Positions 24,724 through 34,988 of a DNA stretch of 64,000 nt are shown here, in pieces. Below the pieces are notes generated by a model. That model saw only the letters and a list, made by a program, of their open reading frames with translations. It was not told the origin of the DNA and searched no databases. The DNA comes from Trametopsis cervina (lineage: Eukaryota; Basidiomycota; Agaricomycetes; Polyporales; Irpicaceae): the NCBI GenBank assembly GCA_022385755.1, contig MU278348.1, forward strand, positions 1,927,470 through 1,991,469, given 5' to 3'. Positions within the stretch are counted from its first letter, which is position 1; each line of letters starts with the position of its first letter. A program made the translations under genes and the position numbers.

Positions 24724-26566
24724 TCACTCCGGCCGTTGGACCTTGCCTGGGTAGATGTAACGAGGTTCCTCGACTTCCTCGGCTTCACCGAAGTGCTCAA
24801 ACTTTGTGGGTGTCACACCGATCGCACGGTATATCTTGTTGAGCCATTTCGGCTCGTCTTTGAAGCCAATCTTATTCGCCTGCTTCTTCATGACCTGTCT
24901 TCGGGACTCCAGAATCGTTATCACCTTGCCAGGCCTTCCGAAGCGACCAACGCGACCAGCGGCATGCAGATACGTGTCCGTCGTGAGTGCTTCCGTGACA
25001 CCAAGAATGAAGACGTGAGTAAGATCAGGGAGATCCAATCCGCGTGTCGTCGCTAGTGTCGACACCAGAAGTGTAGGATTTGCTTCTGGTTGGGTTCCAT
25101 GCCGCAACAGATACGCGCCTCCTCTGGTCGTGTCCAGCACGTCTAACCCGTGCGCATTGACTCCGAGCATGCGAAGGTCGAACACAGCGCGACGAACTGA
25201 AGCCTCTGCGGGAAGAACGAGAAGCGCAACGCGCGGGACGTCCATAGCGAATGCGGCAGCTAGAACTTCAAGCGCGGCTTGATTGAAGGGGGACGGTTGC
25301 GACTCGAATACTATCACAATATAGTCAATGACATCTACGTCAACACGTTGTAGAACATAGGAAATGAACCTACCCGCAATGTCTTCTTGGCTGATGCCTT
25401 CCACAACGGGATCAATAGTAAGCGGTATCTCTTCGGTGGAGGTGGTGTCGTCCTCCGTTGGTTCAGTAGCAGCCTGCTCGATTGCTCCCGCGATATTGGT
25501 AGCTTCTCCTTCTTCCGATACAACCAAAGCGCAGTGTGTGATGGCGCTCTCGCGAACGGGGGCATCTGGTGAGGTGCTGTCCTCACCGACTTTGACGAGG
25601 TTTCCATAAACCGAAGTGAGCCATCCGTCGTGCAATACGGACTGGCGGAACGTGGCCCTCAGAGTTGCACTTGACAGAATCAGCTGAGGGCGAGGATAGA
25701 AAACACCCGCGGGGTTCTCTCTGGTCACGCTACCGAACCGTTTCTGGGGCTTCTGGCCGGATATTTTACGTTTCGAGCCGTAGATGAGATTGAGAATCTG
25801 TCGCGTCGGCGACGGATGGCGTTCAAGGTTTTGCTCAAGTTTGGACCGTTTGTGCTTTTCAAGGCCCGTAGAGATGGTCTCGAGTAGATAATCCGCTTCA
25901 TCGACGACTACCGCGGAGATGCCACGCAGGTCTAAAGGCGCGCTGTCATCGTGGAACGCTTCGAGGAGGGCTTGCGGTGTCGCTATTAGTATTTGGGGAC
26001 TATTTGAGATTATATCCTTTATCTGGTCGTGTATCGGTACCGATGCGTTTCGAAGTAGCACTTGAGCGACTGTAGGCAGTGGCATTGCCTCGGGTGTTAC
26101 ATCTAGGATACTCCCTATCCAGTGCATGAACTGGTAAGCAAGATCGCGATGAGGTGTAATTAATAGGGATGTAATGACGGGTTTCTCGTCTTCTTCACGC
26201 CAAAATTTGCGCGGCTGGTTGAGTAATGCCAGCACCAGGCCGAACGACCTTGAGACCGACGATAAAGATGAGTGCACCGGAGAGTTTTGTACATCCAGCA
26301 ACGTACTTTCCAGACCCCGTCTCTCCCTTCAAAAGAACATCTTTGCCATCCAGGATCGCAGGTATATATTGTGCTTGAGCCGCAGTGGGCTGTTGGACAT
26401 TTGGGAAAGCCTTGCCCAAAGCACGAACGACCGTATGGTCGATTCCTATGGCTTCAAAAGAAGGTACTTTTGTTCCGTGGTAGCGTGTGTACCATCTATG
26501 GGCTGGTTGCAGGCGCAACCATGGTGTTCTCCGCGAGAGCACGAAGGTATGTAGCAAGGAGGACAT
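24724..26566 (-). CDS. MRH4: Mitochondrial DEAD-box RNA helicase, MRH4-like
   Basis: ATP-dependent RNA helicase probably acting in assembly of the large mitochondrial ribosomal subunit, as yeast Mrh4 does. The start MSSLLHTFVLSRRTPWLRLQ is a typical mitochondrial presequence. Helicase motifs: PTAAQAQYIPAIL (Q motif), GETGSGKS split by an intron after GGAAA (Walker A), ILIATPQALLE, AVVVDEADYLLE (DEAD), LILSSATLR (SAT) and HAAGRVGRFGRPG (motif VI). A long insertion rich in Glu/Thr between the two RecA-like domains carries the positions around 25,400-25,600. The end is EPRYIYPGKVQRPE. Two exons. The motif set and presequence support the MRH4 group; other mitochondrial DEAD proteins remain possible. 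Confidence 0.85.
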
Positions 26567-26571
26567 GTCAT

Positions 26572-26599
26572 AACGCGTCTGAACGCGAGACGCGTTCAG
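26572..26599. promoter_or_regulatory. Nested perfect palindromes containing two ACGCGT boxes before the MRH4-like ATG
   Basis: Two overlapping perfect inverted repeats. AACGCGTCT (26572-26580) pairs with AGACGCGTT (26588-26596) around a 7-base loop. CTGAACGCG (26579-26587) pairs with CGCGTTCAG (26591-26599) around a 3-base loop. The two stems cannot form together. They end five bases from the start codon, so they could work as DNA sites (MluI-type boxes) or as a hairpin in the mRNA leader. Confidence 0.5.
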
Positions 26600-27013
26600 T
26601 CATTTGCATTTTCCCACGCTCACCCTCTTTATTACAGTAGTAAAGACTACCCAGTGCGCTATGAGGAAATGAAAATTGCATCGAAAAGCAGTTTGTACAA
26701 CAAAACAAGCATATATATGTTATGGAGTCCGTAGTAGGAGCTTGAGCGAAGGCAAGTGGAAGGAGTAGTGCGTCGCCGGTGTAGGTTGTGATGTGATGCA
26801 GTGATAGCAGTTCAACTTGTGAGGATGAGACAAGGATTCGGAAGACGGGAAGTTGCACAATCACTGCAACGATACTGCTAATAGCATAGCGCCAGTGATA
26901 CCTACCAGCGACGTTGGTTCCAAAATGCAGATGAGTGCATGCACTTAGATGCCGCCCTCGTGCGCATCGCCGCGGTGCTCCTCCACATTCCCATTGTTCA
27001 TCCTCGACAATTC
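26600..27013. other. Gap between the MRH4-like start and the sugar transporter end
   Basis: Upstream region of the MRH4-like gene and 3' flank of the transporter. Contains a TATATAT run near 26,711-26,717. No gene recognised. Confidence 0.4.
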
Positions 27014-29635
27014 CTATTCATCACCGTCTTGAATAGGCTGGTATTGCGACCGGCTTGATCCACCAAGAAGGCGATTGATGAAATTGCCGCCTGTACTCGT
27101 GGAAGGTTTTCGTCCATTCCTAAGGATGGATTGGCGCGAGCGGCGAGATTCCCGGGAGAAGAGAGATGCTCGCTCTGACTCTTCGTCTTCTAGCCGTTCT
27201 TGCAACTCCTCTGTATAGATAACATGAACGTTTGTGCACGTCGAAAAAATAGAGTGGTGGTCACTAACCCTCTCCGAACACAGCATCCATTTCTTCTAGG
27301 GGGACCCCCATTGTTTCCGGATACACTGAAAATAGAGTCAATAAACACTATTCCTCTCATAGAGGCCATGCCAACTTACGGAAGTAAACTGGTTATAATG
27401 CAAATCAGCGAGCAGTGCAGTTTACGTTATATACGAGAACTTACCGACGACGAAACTGCAAGCACAGAAGAATCCATGCATCGGGTATAGACGCCACTCT
27501 ATTACTTCTTGGAGGTACGGCGTCATTTCACCTACCAAGAAATTGAATGCCCAGTTTGTCTAGAGGGTGTGTTTTGCATTAGCACAACGACTATTAACAT
27601 AGTATAGAGTATACGAACCGCAGTAGACAGCGAGACCCCTTTCGCGCGAACTGAGAGCGGCATGATCTATGCAGCATCCATGTCAATTATGGTACCGGTA
27701 TTTGACAGTATTCTCACCTCAGGTGGGTAGAGCCATGGCAGGGGGCCCCAGCTGTATCCAAAGGCAGCGTTGAAGATGATAACGCATACTACGACGGCTT
27801 GAGGCGTTTTAGGCACATCAATGTACATCCACCATCCCGTCATAGCCAGAGCGAGTCCCATCTTAAGACCTTTTTAGCATCATTACAACGTCAAAAATAG
27901 CAATACTTACCACGATGGCACCGCTGAGGAGAATGATACGACGTCCCCATCGGTCCACAAGGTACCATCTGAATATCGTCGTCAATAATGGGTATGAACA
28001 CTGGCGCAAGAGAACCTACGGGGGAAGTGTACTGAGAACATAGATGATAGCGTTGATACCTGTCATTAGAATCGCATCACGGCCAATCCAGCCAGCCTCT
28101 GCAAGCAATAGTAAGCGTCAGGCTATACATCCGACATATCTTAGAACCTACCCTCGAACACCCTGGCTACAGAAGCACGTGCGCGTCAGCACAGAATGGT
28201 ATCTGGACAAAGAATTGTGGCTTACGCGCGTAGTAAGAGATAACTTGAATTCGAGATAAATCAGTTCCATATACAGCCCAACTTATGAGTGAACATACCA
28301 TTAATCCCGTTCTGGAGTGCAACTGGTGTGAGGGGACGTCCACCACAGATATTTAGGTACTCACCAACTGAGCAAACGCTTGTGAGGACATTGCTAGCAG
28401 AACACGACGTCGATACTTCTTCCACATGGATGCATAGCTGCGTACTTCGCCACTTTCTCGCTAGCACAGCTAGTAAGACCAGATCCGTGTACACTACACA
28501 TGCACTCACCTCCATCATTACGCGTTCCTTGATTTCTTCGAATTCTGCGACGGCCACCACATCTTGAGGATCGCCACCATGTAGATCGGCTATGACGCGC
28601 ATTCCCTCAGCATCCCGGTCATTGTCAATGAGCCAGCTATTGTATATTGTCAGGGGGATATACTTATGGAGGTCTGTTGATGTCTTACCGAGGACTCTCG
28701 GGCATGAGGAGAGACCCTACAGCCAACAAAGCGCCTATTATACACTGGACCGACAACGGGATTCTCCAGGAGTTGTCGGACTCGATGAATGAACAGAAAT
28801 AGTCTATCCACTACATCATGAACCGCGGTCAGAGCCGTTCCGTATACTCACAAATAAAACTTACGACGGAGGAAGCGTAGCCAAAGACATTAACGGTAAA
28901 CTCCATGCATGCAAGAGCACCTCTCTGTTCTACGAATTGAGTTATAGCTCTCGTGCAACTGGTAACGGACTCACATGGTTTGGAGGAGAAATTTCGGACT
29001 GGTATATCGGTACAATAGTCCTTGCAAATAACGTAAGCTTAGGTGATTTTCAGTCTTATCGGTGTCGACGAACGAGAGTAAACCAACGCCAAATCCGGCA
29101 ACAATTCTACCCACTACCATGACCGTAAACCCGTTGGTGAGAGTCTGTACTGCACCGCCAACCGCAAACACGACCGCTCCCGAGAACAAGGTGCCTCTTC
29201 TTCCAAGGGTGTCTCCGATGCGACCAGCAGCAATTGAGGTCACTGTCCAATAATAATTGAATACTGCAATGCATGTATGCGCGTGCATGATATCTTACCG
29301 AAAGCGCCTACTTCGAGCACGGCCACCATAGTGCCAACTGCGAGCGCCGACGGCTCATTGAAGAATTTGCGGAAGTACGGACCCGTAATCACCCCAGACA
29401 TGACACTAGAGTAGCATAGACCGGCCCAGTAGTTAGCATCCAGGAAGCAATATGCTGAACAGGAGCTACACTTACCCCTGATCATACCCGAACTGGAGGA
29501 ACGTGCATTAGCTTGGCCGTAACATATTGCTTTCGTACGCACCAGAAAGACACCTAAACTGGCGAATACGGAGATGGCGTACAGCAGCGGCTGGCCGACC
29601 AGCCTGCGCCGCGGAGGATGCGGCGCGGGATCCAT
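27014..29635 (-). CDS. Sugar transporter of the major facilitator superfamily
   Basis: Proton-coupled or facilitative hexose uptake at the plasma membrane; exact sugar unknown. More than ten short exons. Start MDPAPHPPRRRLVGQPLLY, then GVFLFGYDQG assembled across two introns. Family signatures: GRIGDTLGRRGT (RXGRR), VGRIVAGFGVGLLS, IVPIYQSEISPP, RGALACMEFTVNVFGY, LMPESPRWLIDNDRDAEG, NGINVISYYAP, WYLVDRWGRRIILL, SVRAKGVSLSTATNWAFNF and VYPETMGVPLEEMD. Helices and loops fall in the expected order for a 12-helix transporter. The cytosolic tail is Ser/Arg-rich (SRESRRSRQSILRNGRK). The Gln-rich motif of hexose carriers is replaced by MSGVITGPYF near helix 1. A TTATAA box lies 76-81 bases before the ATG. 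Confidence 0.92.
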
Positions 29636-29710
29636 GATTCATGAGCTGGAAAGTATAGAGGATGGGGTGAGTGCGTCCTGGCCAGAAGAGCCAGTGTAGC
29701 GAGGTGCGAC

Positions 29711-29716
29711 TTATAA
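29711..29716 (-). promoter_or_regulatory. TATA-like box of the sugar transporter
   Basis: Palindromic TTATAA within CTTATAAGT, 76-81 bases upstream of the transporter ATG. The region to the MIM2 candidate start is shared between the two divergent genes and also holds ACGCGT at 29821-29826. Confidence 0.45.
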
Positions 29717-29907
29717 GTAAGACGGAGAGATGGAGGTTGATATGTGCTGGTTACGTCGCAGCCCAGCGCGTGAATGTGGGGAGCTCCGGTGCTGCTGCCG
29801 ACAGTCGGCAGTGCCGCACAACGCGTCTATTACTCGACTTGACCTGCTTTACTCCAGTTGCTCGCACAAGTACACGTTCCAACCTCGGCAAAGTCTCATT
29901 ATCTGGC

Positions 29908-30228
29908 ATGCCCGCTTCGATAGCGTCGCTAGATTCATTGGATTCTGATGAGTCCTGGGACGAGGAGGATCGTTTACTCCAGCAGGAATGGGAGGAGTCG
30001 CTAGAGGAGTTGCAACGTTTATTGGCCGTAGTGCTATTACCGTTCTTTGGTAAATGGCTGGGTAGGCGATGGAGTCATTGGGGTGAGTGTTAAATCCTTG
30101 TGCGTTGGTCATGACGCTAACGAGTTCTGTTCATAACGACAGCTTTCGCTAGGTACACTCGATTAGGCCTGGGCAAGTCATTCTTCCTGGGTGAAAGGCC
30201 GTTCTCATTCGGACCTCTAAGCCGATGA
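29908..30228 (+). CDS. MIM2: Candidate Mim2, mitochondrial outer-membrane import factor
   Basis: A two-exon gene (29908-30082 and 30143-30228) giving 86 residues. The N-terminus is acidic (SLDSLDSDESWDEEDRLLQQ). Then comes EWEESLEELQRLLAVVLLPF with FGKWLGRRWSHW. The acidic lead, one hydrophobic helix and the Gly-Lys-x-Leu-Gly-Arg-Arg end of the helix are what I know of the fungal Mim2 family, which works with Mim1 to insert alpha-helical proteins in the outer mitochondrial membrane. The second exon reads AFARYTRLGLGKSFFLGERP. The match is from memory of the family pattern, not a search. The stop lies 27 bases from the stop of the convergent PPR gene. Confidence 0.62.
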
Positions 30229-30255
30229 AGTACTCACTCTCACAGAAGGTATCAT

Positions 30256-32532
30256 TTACACGAGTGTATGTCTTTCTCCCATTCTAATAGTTACAGGAAT
30301 AACTCGTTGACGAACCTGAGACAGTAGGTGAGCCAACGCCGATGGAATCCTTATCCCGCTCTGCTTCAAGTCCTCCACCACGGTATCCGCAAGTTCCCAT
30401 TCCTGCCTCTTCATTAATCCCAACAATATGATAAACCATGTATTTGATATCGTCGGAATGCGCCTTCGTTTCATTTCACGATAATACCGCATGGCATTCC
30501 GTAGCCCTTCTGGTCCAGGACTATCCAAGCATACCTTCATGAGGATGTGGTATGACACCAGATTATGCATCAGGCGTTGTTTCGCCATCTTCTTTGAAAT
30601 GAGCGCAATATACTCTTCTGCAGTGTCGGGATCCATCCAGCTCGACCGGTGGATTCCAGTCAAGAAGGCAGTATATGTAACAGAATTTGGCCTTGCTTCT
30701 GGTGACTTACTTGCCTCCATCTCTTGCAGAAGGCGTAGTGCAGTTTGGAAGGCCGCCATTGTTTGTTCCTCCAAGAGAGCAGTAATGAGAGTCGTATACA
30801 TGTGCGCATTGGGAGCTTTCCCATGTTTTTGCATGAAATCGAAGACCACCGAGACTGCATCCTCCCGCACGGGTAGTAACGCGGTGAGAAGGATGGAGTA
30901 AGTATGCGGCTGAGGAGCAAGGTCGAAAGTACTGATCATTTGTAATGTTTCGCCGAATGCCTTCAGCTTTCGCCTTTTCCCATAATAAGCAAGGAGGTTG
31001 TTGACGATGTGTATGTGGGGAGTGACACCGTTCGCTTGCATCTGCTCTAGGATAGCCTTGGCGCCGTTTTCATCGCCACGGTGTAGTAGTTGATAAATCA
31101 CTGCGCTGAATACAGTACGAGCTTCCTCTTTGTCCTGGAATTTTCCTTTCTCCAAGTCCTTGAGGAAGTCCTGATATCGTTTCAAGGCATCCTGTTTGCG
31201 TCTACTTCGAAAGAGCAGAAGGATTATTTCCCGGTAGAATTGCGGGTCGGGAGTGATACCTCGCTGAAGCATAAGACTCCAGGTATTCACCGCCTCATTG
31301 GCCATATGTAAGGCGTTGTACCCCATTAGTAGGGCTTTCCAGACTGAGGAAGACGAAAGTAAGCCTAGGGTCTCCATGTCTTCCCACCACTTTCCCGCCA
31401 AATCCAAGCGTTCGCACTTCATAAGGCCGTATAGTAGTAGTGGGAATGCACGATTTGGAACCGAGACGGGTGTCTTCTCGCTAAGGGAAGCCTGGTCCAC
31501 TGTGAGCCAAGGGTCGCTGTGTGTGAGACCCTCAAAGATATCCTCGCAGATGCCCCAGAGAGTCAAAGAAGACGTGTTCGTGATGAGATGCTGGATGTGG
31601 TTGGTGAGGCTTGTAGGACGGGAAAGAAGGTTGGCGGTAACAGCTCGCCTCAGGAAGAGTTCGATCTTGACTCTCGGAGGGAAATCATCGCCCAGACGAG
31701 CGAGGAATGTGCGCACATAACCGCCAGTAAGAGTAGTACGCGCTTGCACAACAGCGTGTAAGGCCTCATGGAAGTTATCACGTAGCGCAGAGGCAGCGAT
31801 GAAGTAAATCAGCATCTCGGCCTGGAGTTTGTCTCTGAAGTGTGCCGGTTCGTCTGGGATGTCATCTTCCTGTGACTGGTTGTCCGGCTGAGATATAAAT
31901 CCGTCCAGTACTGAGTCTTCATCCTCTACCTTAACATCGTCTAGCGACCGTTCCCCTTCATCAGAGCTGGAGGTTCTAAACCGATGATAAACGCGGTAGA
32001 GGCTATCCGAATCCTGAGAGAGTAGGTGGCTTGCCATGATAGCGAGCAGACCACGAGGGAATCCGCTGCCTGCAGCCGTGACGGTGATCTGCTCCAGGAG
32101 ATGAGCACAAGGCTCTAAGACCTTCAAAGGGTGGCGAGTCCAAGGGAGAGCGGCAATGTCCTCCGCAAGCTCGTGGTAGCGGAGTGGGATGAACATCTCC
32201 TGAAAGCGCGGGGAAGTAAGGATCTCCCAATGCTTCTGGATACTCGGGGCGTCCATATTGTTCACGGCTGTACGTAGCGCGTCGAAGCTCCTCTCAAATT
32301 CGTCCGAGCTTGCGCCATGTTGGACGTTCTTTGATTGACCCGGGCTGGAAGGATGTGCATAGGGTATTGCAATAGGCTTGCTGACCGTGACAGTAGGTGG
32401 AATAGTGGCCGGTGACGTGCGCGTTTTTTTCGGCCGGAGTAACGAGGAGGAAGTTTTGAGAGTACGAAGCAAAAGACCGCGAGAGCGGCTTATTGACGCA
32501 TGAGGTTGGCTTCGTACAACATGCTGCAGCAT
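30256..32532 (-). CDS. Mitochondrial pentatricopeptide-repeat (PPR) protein
   Basis: RNA-binding protein probably acting on mitochondrial transcripts (processing, stability or translation). A single long frame. The start MLQHVVRSQPHASISRSRG at 32532 is preferred over further-upstream ATGs because it gives a typical presequence (ISRSRGLLLRTLKTSSSLL). An N-terminal helical domain follows, then an array of about 35-residue helical repeats: WKALLMGYNALHMANEAVNT, YREIILLLFRSRRKQDALK, HIVNNLLAYYGKRRKLKAFG, TYSILLTALLPVREDAVSVV, HMYTTLITALLEEQTMAAFQ, TYTAFLTGIHRSSWMDPDT and SYHILMKVCLDSPGPEGLRN. The RNA target cannot be read from this. The gene shares a 278-base divergent region with the cyclophilin gene. 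Confidence 0.88.
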   Translation of the reverse strand: MLQHVVRSQPHASISRSRGLLLRTLKTSSSLLRPKKTRTSPATIPPTVTVSKPIAIPYAHPSSPGQSKNVQHGASSDEFERSFDALRTAVNNMDAPSIQKHWEILTSPRFQEMFIPLRYHELAEDIAALPWTRHPLKVLEPCAHLLEQITVTAAGSGFPRGLLAIMASHLLSQDSDSLYRVYHRFRTSSSDEGERSLDDVKVEDEDSVLDGFISQPDNQSQEDDIPDEPAHFRDKLQAEMLIYFIAASALRDNFHEALHAVVQARTTLTGGYVRTFLARLGDDFPPRVKIELFLRRAVTANLLSRPTSLTNHIQHLITNTSSLTLWGICEDIFEGLTHSDPWLTVDQASLSEKTPVSVPNRAFPLLLYGLMKCERLDLAGKWWEDMETLGLLSSSSVWKALLMGYNALHMANEAVNTWSLMLQRGITPDPQFYREIILLLFRSRRKQDALKRYQDFLKDLEKGKFQDKEEARTVFSAVIYQLLHRGDENGAKAILEQMQANGVTPHIHIVNNLLAYYGKRRKLKAFGETLQMISTFDLAPQPHTYSILLTALLPVREDAVSVVFDFMQKHGKAPNAHMYTTLITALLEEQTMAAFQTALRLLQEMEASKSPEARPNSVTYTAFLTGIHRSSWMDPDTAEEYIALISKKMAKQRLMHNLVSYHILMKVCLDSPGPEGLRNAMRYYREMKRRRIPTISNTWFIILLGLMKRQEWELADTVVEDLKQSGIRIPSALAHLLSQVRQRVIPVTIRMGERHTLV

Positions 32533-32810
32533 GCGTGAAATATGGCGACCGAACTTGTAGTACGGATCTACAACGTATTCAGCCAACCCTGTCCCACGCA
32601 CAAAACATAAGGCACTTACTCGACCGCAGGAACGAGGGCTCCAGGGTTCGGTTGTCTCTATCTTGTTAACGAGCGTACAACGTAGGAATTCCAGCCGAAC
32701 GTCCAGGTGGTATGCATAGACGGATGATATAAGCGCGCGGGAGCGGAAGAGAGAAGCGATCACCGTCACGCGCATTCACTCTTCCTACCCGCCACCATCC
32801 TTGAAGCAAG
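32533..32810. promoter_or_regulatory. Divergent region between the PPR and cyclophilin genes
   Basis: A 278-base gap with no TATA box for either gene. Longer in-frame ATGs for the PPR gene (for example near 32775) lie inside it, so its length depends on the PPR start chosen. The Kozak-like context before the cyclophilin ATG is CAAGATGGG. Confidence 0.4.
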
Positions 32811-34859
32811 ATGGGCAAAAATACCGACAAGCTCTACGTGACGCACACGGAACACACGCTCGGGCTACATACCGCGTCGTCTGGCGGACACAAAGCGTGC
32901 GTAATTGAAGTTCAGCTCATACTCAAGTTGTATCGCTCACAAGCTAGCGCAATAGTAAAGCTGAAGCTCCGCATCCTGGAGCAAGGACACCCTTTGACTG
33001 CTGCGCTCTCTCGTTCCAACCATTTGATACCCCAGTTTGCGCTCGCAACGCAGACGGTACAGGACTTGTCTTTGACCTCGTCAATATCATCCCATGGCTG
33101 AAGTACGAGTGTCCAGTACTTCTCTGAAATCCGTCCCTCACAATGACTTCTCAGGCAGCACGATAACACTAACCCGGTTACAAAAGAGCCACTATCTCCC
33201 TCGGATCTCATAACCCTGCACTACTCCAGAAAACCCAACGGAGAGATCCACGACCCTATCTCATTCAAGCCGTTCAGCGAGCATTCTCACATTGTAGCGA
33301 TTGCAACAACAGGAAACGTGTTTTTGGCAGAGAGCATCAAGGGCGGAAGAGATCTGGTGGAAGACGTGCGTTTCAAGAAGTGCGTGTTTCTGTGTTCCCA
33401 GTGGCTGATCTCCGGCTAAGATGTGCACAGAGAGGATGTAATCACGTTGCAGAACCCGCACGGCCTTCCACCTGCATCCGTAGCGAAGCCTCAAGCAGCC
33501 AAGGTTCCAGAAACCAAGGCGGTTGTCAAACCCGCTGCGAGTACTTCACAGCCTCAGACAAAAGCTCCAGTTCCATGTGAGCTCACATTTGTATTCAATG
33601 ATGCACACTCCCTCACCGTTTCGTAGGGAACATCTCACCGTACTCATCTGGTCTTCCCGGAGCTTCCCTAACGTCAACGTCTGTTGATCCTACTGCCGCT
33701 GGTACCCAACTTCTCTGGGATGAGGTTTGTGCTTTATATTCAGCTATCTTCTGTAGATGCTTACCGATACTTGACAGGAAGAGCTCATGTTCGAAGACTT
33801 CGCGAGTCCGCCCAAAGGGAAGGGGAAAGAAAAAGATGTCGGCAAGCGACGTGCGTACGTTCGAGTGGTGACGTCTCTTGGCGGTAGCTTGAACCTGGAG
33901 CTTTATTGCGAGAAGGTGCGTCTTCCCCATGTTCATAATAATGAAACTCAACCTGAACCTTCGTGACAGGCTCCGAAAACGTGCTACAACTTCCTTATGC
34001 TAGCCAAACAAGGCAAATACAACAATTGTCTGTTTCACCGAATAGTGCCGGGATTTATGGTATGTGCGCGCCAGTGTATTTAGTGCTCCATCTGACCAAC
34101 TCCCTTGTGCAGGTCCAAACTGGAGATCCTACGGGAACAGGAGCAGGCGGGCAATCATACTGGGGCACACCCTTCCGAGACGAGCACGACATGCGCGGTG
34201 CGGCTAAGCATGACAGCCGTGGAACTCTTGCTATGGCAAATAAAGGTGCCAACACCAACGGGTCAGTAGCCACAATGCTGGAATACAGACCATGTCAGCT
34301 TACCGTTCCGTGCACAGATCTCAATGGTATCTCACGTTCAAACCGACACCTCACCTGGACAAGAAGCACACGGTCTTTGGGAAGTTGGTAGGCGGTGAGG
34401 ATGTACTGGATGCTCTCGAGAACACCCCGATCAAACCTGGCACTGAACGACCAGCAAAGCCTATCCGCATTTCCGAAGTGGTCATGTAAGTCTATCAACC
34501 CTCTCGCCACCCGTTGGCGTCTGACACATCTATGCAGTTACCAAGACCCCTTTGAGGAGTACAAGACGCGGCAGGAGAAGAAACGCGCCAAGAAGGCCGA
34601 GGCTGCAGAGAACGCCAAGATTGGCCAGGCAGCAGCGGCTGAGAAGAAGGACGATGACGAGCTGAACTGGTTCGGCGTGAAGCTTGGAATGGATAAGGCG
34701 ACTGACGGGGCGGTTGGTGGAGGCGTAGGGAAGTACTTGCAGGTCGGCGGAGAAGCAGCTGCACCTAAACGGCCGGCTCCTAGTGCATCTCTTGCGAGTG
34801 CTCCTGAAGAGGCTAAGAAGAAACGGAAGATTGGCTTCGGAGAGTTTGAGGGATGGTAG
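32811..34859 (+). CDS. CYP8: U-box cyclophilin, peptidyl-prolyl isomerase-like 2 (PPIL2)
   Basis: Nuclear, spliceosome-associated peptidyl-prolyl isomerase that also carries a U-box of E3 ligases. Several exons. [20 protein letters not shown] starts the N-terminal U-box region, which continues with [22 protein letters not shown] and [40 protein letters not shown] and [11 protein letters not shown] follow. The cyclophilin domain begins [20 protein letters not shown] and includes [72 protein letters not shown] and [18 protein letters not shown], so the catalytic FHRIVPGFM and the binding Gln/Phe are present. The tail is Lys/Ala-rich, and ends [12 protein letters not shown]. The order U-box then cyclophilin is diagnostic of this family. 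Confidence 0.93.
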
Positions 34860-34988
34860 CCTTGTCCCGTGGGTGCACACTCTGCTTTGTGTTCAGCACG
34901 TATGCGTGCGATATATGTGTACGATGGAAAGATATTATAATTTACATATGTCCGCGATAAAAGTATGTCAGATGTTGCCAAGTGGTGT

